A stretch of 8,331 nucleotides of DNA. Origin: Rubrobacter sp. (GTDB lineage: Bacteria > Actinomycetota > Rubrobacteria > Rubrobacterales > Rubrobacteraceae). The stretch is from positions 1 to 8,331 of the forward strand of contig JACDGB010000058.1 of the NCBI GenBank assembly GCA_013815485.1, in the 5' to 3' direction. How positions within the stretch are numbered: the first letter of the stretch is position 1; the number at the start of each line of letters is the position of its first letter. Positions 6,673 to 8,331 of the stretch are shown here, piece by piece. A model generated the notes under the pieces. It saw nothing but the letters and a program-made list of their open reading frames with translations, did no database searches and was not told where the DNA came from. The position numbers were made by a program, and so were the translations under genes.

Positions 6673-6689
6673 ACTCACCCCCGACTTTT

Positions 6690-6705
6690 TGTGCAAAGCC
6701 CCACA
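6690..6705. promoter_or_regulatory. CRP/FNR-type dyad TGTG-N8-CACA
   Basis: TGTGCAAAGCCCCACA has half-sites with exactly the spacing of CRP-family sites (TGTGA-N6-TCACA), although the inner A and T are C and C here. Its centre is about 13 bases before the -35 box and near -47 relative to the predicted start, compatible with activation of the downstream gene. The half-sites are short, so chance occurrence is possible. Confidence 0.4.
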
Positions 6706-6709
6706 CCAG
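6699..6709 (+). repeat. direct repeat copy 2, CCCCACACCAG
   Basis: Exact repeat of 6591-6601. This copy ends two bases before the -35 hexamer of the main promoter and overlaps the right half of the TGTG-N8-CACA dyad, a typical place for an activator or repressor. Confidence 0.45.
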
Positions 6710-6710
6710 C

Positions 6711-6738
6711 TTGACAGTTCGGAATATACGTGTAAACT
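6711..6738 (+). promoter_or_regulatory. main promoter of the helical-protein gene
   Basis: A perfect consensus -35 TTGACA (6711-6716) and a -10 TAAACT (6733-6738) are separated by 16 bases. Transcription would start near 6745, giving a leader of roughly 35 bases that carries the Shine-Dalgarno AAGGAGG at 6764-6770. This is the best promoter in the window. Confidence 0.65.
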
Positions 6739-6779
6739 GCACATAGTCAAGCAAGAGAGATTCAAGGAGGCAAGTAAAG

Positions 6780-7295
6780 ATGAACTACACGGAGAAGATG
6801 GAAAAGACTGGCAAGACCGCTGAGGAGTTGGCTCGGGTGACTGGTGACTCGTACAAGACGGTCATTGACCATACGGTGGGTCTTGGGGAGCGCAACGTGC
6901 GTTTCGCGCAGGGCATCATGGACAGCTCCGTCAAGGAGATGCGTCAGCAGGCCGAGGCGAATCGTGCGATGACCCGTGAGCTTGTCGAGCGGGCCGAGGG
7001 CCAGCGCGACGCTTTCCGGGCCGTGGTCGAGGAGTCGCTGAACACTTACATGGACTTCCTGTACGCCCCCATCTCCTACTACAAGGAGGGGCTGCGGCTG
7101 GTCGAGAAGGAGATCCCCAGCGGCGGGTTGCCGATCTCGAACTACGACAAGCTCAACGTCGAGGAGATCTCCAAGAAGATTGATGGTCTCTCGGCGGCGG
7201 AGGTTCGAGCGCTTCAAACCTACGAGAAGCTGAACAAGAACCGCGAGACCGTGAACGGGCAGTTCGACCGCAAGCTGAAGGCTGTCTCCGCCTAA
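6780..7295 (+). CDS. helical protein of unknown function, possibly phasin or lipid-droplet-associated
   Basis: I do not recognise a characterised family. The 171-residue product has no signal peptide, no membrane segment, and no cysteine or tryptophan. Residues 1-110 look almost entirely helical with amphipathic heptad-like spacing (RQQAEANRAMTRELVERAEG around 55-74), ending in an aromatic patch YMDFLYAPISYYKEG (90-104). A Gly/Pro-containing break (112-121) leads to a compact C-terminal module around YDKLNVEEISKKIDGLSAAE (122-141) and ending YEKLNKNRETV (148-158). From memory, a similar YDxL...LSAxE...YExxNxNRxTV module recurs at the C-terminus of actinobacterial helical proteins, some annotated as lipid-droplet-associated, and the N-terminal part resembles phasins in composition. 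The ATG at 6780 has AAGGAGG nine bases upstream. A strong promoter and a strong terminator bracket it, so it is probably an abundant single-gene transcript. A structural or granule-coating role is inference only. Confidence 0.85.
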   Translation: MNYTEKMEKTGKTAEELARVTGDSYKTVIDHTVGLGERNVRFAQGIMDSSVKEMRQQAEANRAMTRELVERAEGQRDAFRAVVEESLNTYMDFLYAPISYYKEGLRLVEKEIPSGGLPISNYDKLNVEEISKKIDGLSAAEVRALQTYEKLNKNRETVNGQFDRKLKAVSA

Positions 7296-7321
7296 CAGAG
7301 CGGATCAACGCGGCAACATCC

Positions 7322-7357
7322 GAGAGGGCTGGGACATTTGTTCCGGCCCTCTCTTTT
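7322..7357 (+). terminator. intrinsic terminator of the helical-protein gene
   Basis: Arms GAGAGGGC (7322-7329) and GCCCTCTC (7346-7353) pair perfectly; a T-G wobble and five further pairs (GGGAC with GTTCC) extend the stem to 14 bp around the loop ATTT. TTTTCGT follows directly. It lies 27 bases after the stop codon and is the clearest Rho-independent terminator in the window. Confidence 0.9.
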
Positions 7358-7438
7358 CGTCTGCGTGGGTTTTGGCTGGAAAAAGCGCGGACGAGCGGGT
7401 ACGGTGCCCGGTAGTTTCATCCACGAGAAAGGAAAAGG

Positions 7439-7987
7439 TTGAGCGCGTACACGATCACGCGGGTCGCGTTGATGGCCGCCGTCACGGCCGTGGCGGCACA
7501 GATCGCCGTGCCGCTGCCGTTCTCGCCGGTTCCGTTCACCCTTCAAGTCCTGGCCGTCGTGCTATCGGGGCTGTTGCTCGGGCCGTTTCGGGGGGCGATG
7601 GCGCAGGCTGTGTACGTCCTGATCGGGGCCGTCGGAGCCCCTGTCTTCGCCGGGTTCTCTGGCGGCCTCGGCTCCATCGCCGGACCCACGGGCGGATACC
7701 TCATCTCCTACCCCATAGCCGCCGCCCTCGCTGGTCTCGCGGCCAGCGCCATGAAGGACGCAGCGCGCCGACGAGCGCTATGGATGGGTTTCCTGTGCGG
7801 ATGCGCCGCCCTCGCCACCATCTACGCGCTCGGGGCGGTCTGGCTGGCCGTGGTCACGGGTCTGCCGCTGCCGGTGGCCGTGGCGCAAGGCGTGGCGCCG
7901 TTCGTGGTCTTCGATCTCGTGAAGGTCGCGCTCGCCACAGTCGTGGCGGTCGGCGCAGCCCCCGCCATCGCCCCATCGCGGGCCTGA
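7439..7987 (+). CDS. bioY: biotin transporter subunit BioY (ECF S component)
   Basis: Membrane-embedded substrate-binding subunit of an energy-coupling-factor transporter for biotin uptake. The 182-residue protein is of normal length and almost wholly hydrophobic with about six membrane segments. Family signatures are VPFTLQVLAVVLSGLLLG (31-48), RGAMAQAVYVLIGAVGAPVFAG (51-72), GPTGGYLISYPIAA (82-95) and a C-terminal PFVVFDLVKVALA (154-166). It starts at TTG (7439) with AAAGGA five bases upstream; an in-frame ATG twelve codons on would cut the first helix. No bioM/bioN (EcfA/EcfT) or biotin synthesis gene is adjacent, so it either works alone at low capacity or uses a shared ECF module encoded elsewhere. 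The 80 bases upstream show no convincing promoter and no clear biotin-regulator palindrome. Confidence 0.94.
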   Translation: MSAYTITRVALMAAVTAVAAQIAVPLPFSPVPFTLQVLAVVLSGLLLGPFRGAMAQAVYVLIGAVGAPVFAGFSGGLGSIAGPTGGYLISYPIAAALAGLAASAMKDAARRRALWMGFLCGCAALATIYALGAVWLAVVTGLPLPVAVAQGVAPFVVFDLVKVALATVVAVGAAPAIAPSRA

Positions 7988-8025
7988 GAGCCAAATAGCC
8001 CGAGCAGACTGCGGCGCGGCTTCGG

Positions 8026-8031
8026 TATACT
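8026..8031 (+). promoter_or_regulatory. -10 element for the Uma2 gene
   Basis: TATACT matches five of six -10 consensus bases and lies 31 bases before the GTG start. No good -35 is seen 16-18 bases upstream. A leader of about 25 bases would include the Shine-Dalgarno at 8051-8055. Confidence 0.4.
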
Positions 8032-8050
8032 TTCGGACGAGCTAACCACC

Positions 8051-8055
8051 GGAGG
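8051..8055 (+). promoter_or_regulatory. Shine-Dalgarno that selects the GTG start of the Uma2 gene
   Basis: GGAGG is only one base from the in-frame ATG at 8057, too close for initiation, but seven bases from the GTG at 8063. The GTG is therefore the preferred start. Confidence 0.7.
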
Positions 8056-8062
8056 AATGTTC

Positions 8063-8331
8063 GTGGAGACGAAAACAAAAGAGGTTACGCGCCGACGCTT
8101 CGACGTACACGAATACCATCGCATGGCCGAGGTGGGGATACTGCACGAGGACGACCGAGTGGAGTTGATCGAAGGAGAGATCGTCGAGATGTCACCTATT
8201 GGCGGAAGGCACGTAAGCTGTGTTGGTCGTCTTACGCGCGTCCTCTCGCAATTCGCCGGCGAACGCTATCTGGTTAACGTTCAGAGTCCGATGCGGCTCG
8301 ACGACCACTGGGAGCCGCAGCCGGACCTGAC
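8063..8331 (+). CDS. Uma2-family (DUF820) putative endonuclease, 5' part
   Basis: The first 89 residues of an Uma2-family protein with the restriction-endonuclease-like fold; the gene continues past the right edge. The typical N-terminal pattern is clear: RRFDVHEYHRMAEVGILHED (about 10-29), then DRVELIEGEIVEMSPIGGRH (30-49), where the glutamate-rich ELIEGEIV is characteristic, and VQSPMRLDDHWEPQPDL (72-88), whose PQPDL carries the first metal-binding Asp of the predicted PD-(D/E)XK site. The second half of the active site lies outside the window. Such genes occur in many copies in cyanobacteria, Chloroflexi, Deinococcus and Actinomycetota; their biological role is unsettled. Whether this copy is intact cannot be told. 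Confidence 0.9.
   Translation, partial: METKTKEVTRRRFDVHEYHRMAEVGILHEDDRVELIEGEIVEMSPIGGRHVSCVGRLTRVLSQFAGERYLVNVQSPMRLDDHWEPQPDL

Larger units (their letters stand above)
6444..6779. other. divergent, AT-richer regulatory region
   Basis: This 336-base gap separates the minus-strand sortase gene from the plus-strand helical-protein gene and is visibly poorer in G and C than the flanking genes. No convincing coding region was found in it. It holds a promoter facing left (6492-6519), two candidate promoters facing right (6644-6672 and 6711-6738), a TGTG-N8-CACA dyad, a GTTCA-N4-TGAAC dyad, a 6-bp inverted repeat (6551-6574) and two copies of CCCCACACCAG. These are itemised separately. Confidence 0.6.

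Noticed and set aside
6535..6765. 76-residue cysteine-containing minus-strand frame in the divergent intergenic region
   Set aside because: It covers the promoter elements of the plus-strand gene, lacks a ribosome-binding site and has no coding-like codon bias; long frames arise easily in this AT-richer stretch.
8057..8059. ATG as start of the Uma2-family gene
   Set aside because: Only one base separates it from GGAGG; the GTG two codons on has ideal spacing.
1..8331. Mobile element, CRISPR array, tRNA or defence island
   Set aside because: No spaced repeat array, transposase, integrase or clover-leaf-like sequence was seen; the single Uma2-family gene alone does not make a defence locus.

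Overview
This window looks like chromosomal DNA of a high-GC actinomycete. The protein flavour (menaquinone rather than ubiquinone genes, an actinobacterial-type BioY, an Uma2-family protein, frequent GTG/TTG starts) fits the Rubrobacter lineage, but that placement is an inference from memory and was not checked by a search.

Left part (1-4171, all minus strand) is a menaquinone (vitamin K2) biosynthesis block, read right to left: isochorismate synthase (menF), then menD, which starts inside the end of menF, then after a gap of about 170-200 bases a menH-type alpha/beta hydrolase that runs off the left edge. Together they turn chorismate into isochorismate, then SEPHCHC, then SHCHC. The 5' end of menH is odd: the best ribosome-binding site and the most coding-like N-terminus lie in a different frame from the body of the gene, which suggests a one-base frameshift or sequence error.

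Middle part (4245-6443, minus strand) holds a full-length xylulokinase (xylB) with no other pentose gene beside it, and a sortase-family protein with the catalytic His-Cys-Arg set. The sortase carries a lipoprotein signal peptide and a charged linker instead of the usual transmembrane anchor. Several inverted repeats lie after the sortase and after xylB.

A 336-base, relatively AT-rich non-coding region (6444-6779) separates the minus-strand block from the plus-strand genes. It holds divergent promoter-like elements, two dyads and an 11-base direct repeat. It drives a 171-residue, Cys- and Trp-free, mostly helical protein (6780-7295) with a perfect -35 box, a strong Shine-Dalgarno and a textbook intrinsic terminator, so this is probably a well-expressed single gene; its function is not established (phasin or lipid-droplet-type protein is one possibility). 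Then come bioY, the substrate-binding subunit of an ECF biotin transporter, and the 5' part of an Uma2-family gene cut by the right edge.

No tRNA, rRNA, CRISPR array, insertion sequence or phage gene was seen. Most of the window is ordinary metabolism. The parts most worth a second look are the lipoprotein sortase, the helical protein with its elaborate promoter region, and the menH 5' end.
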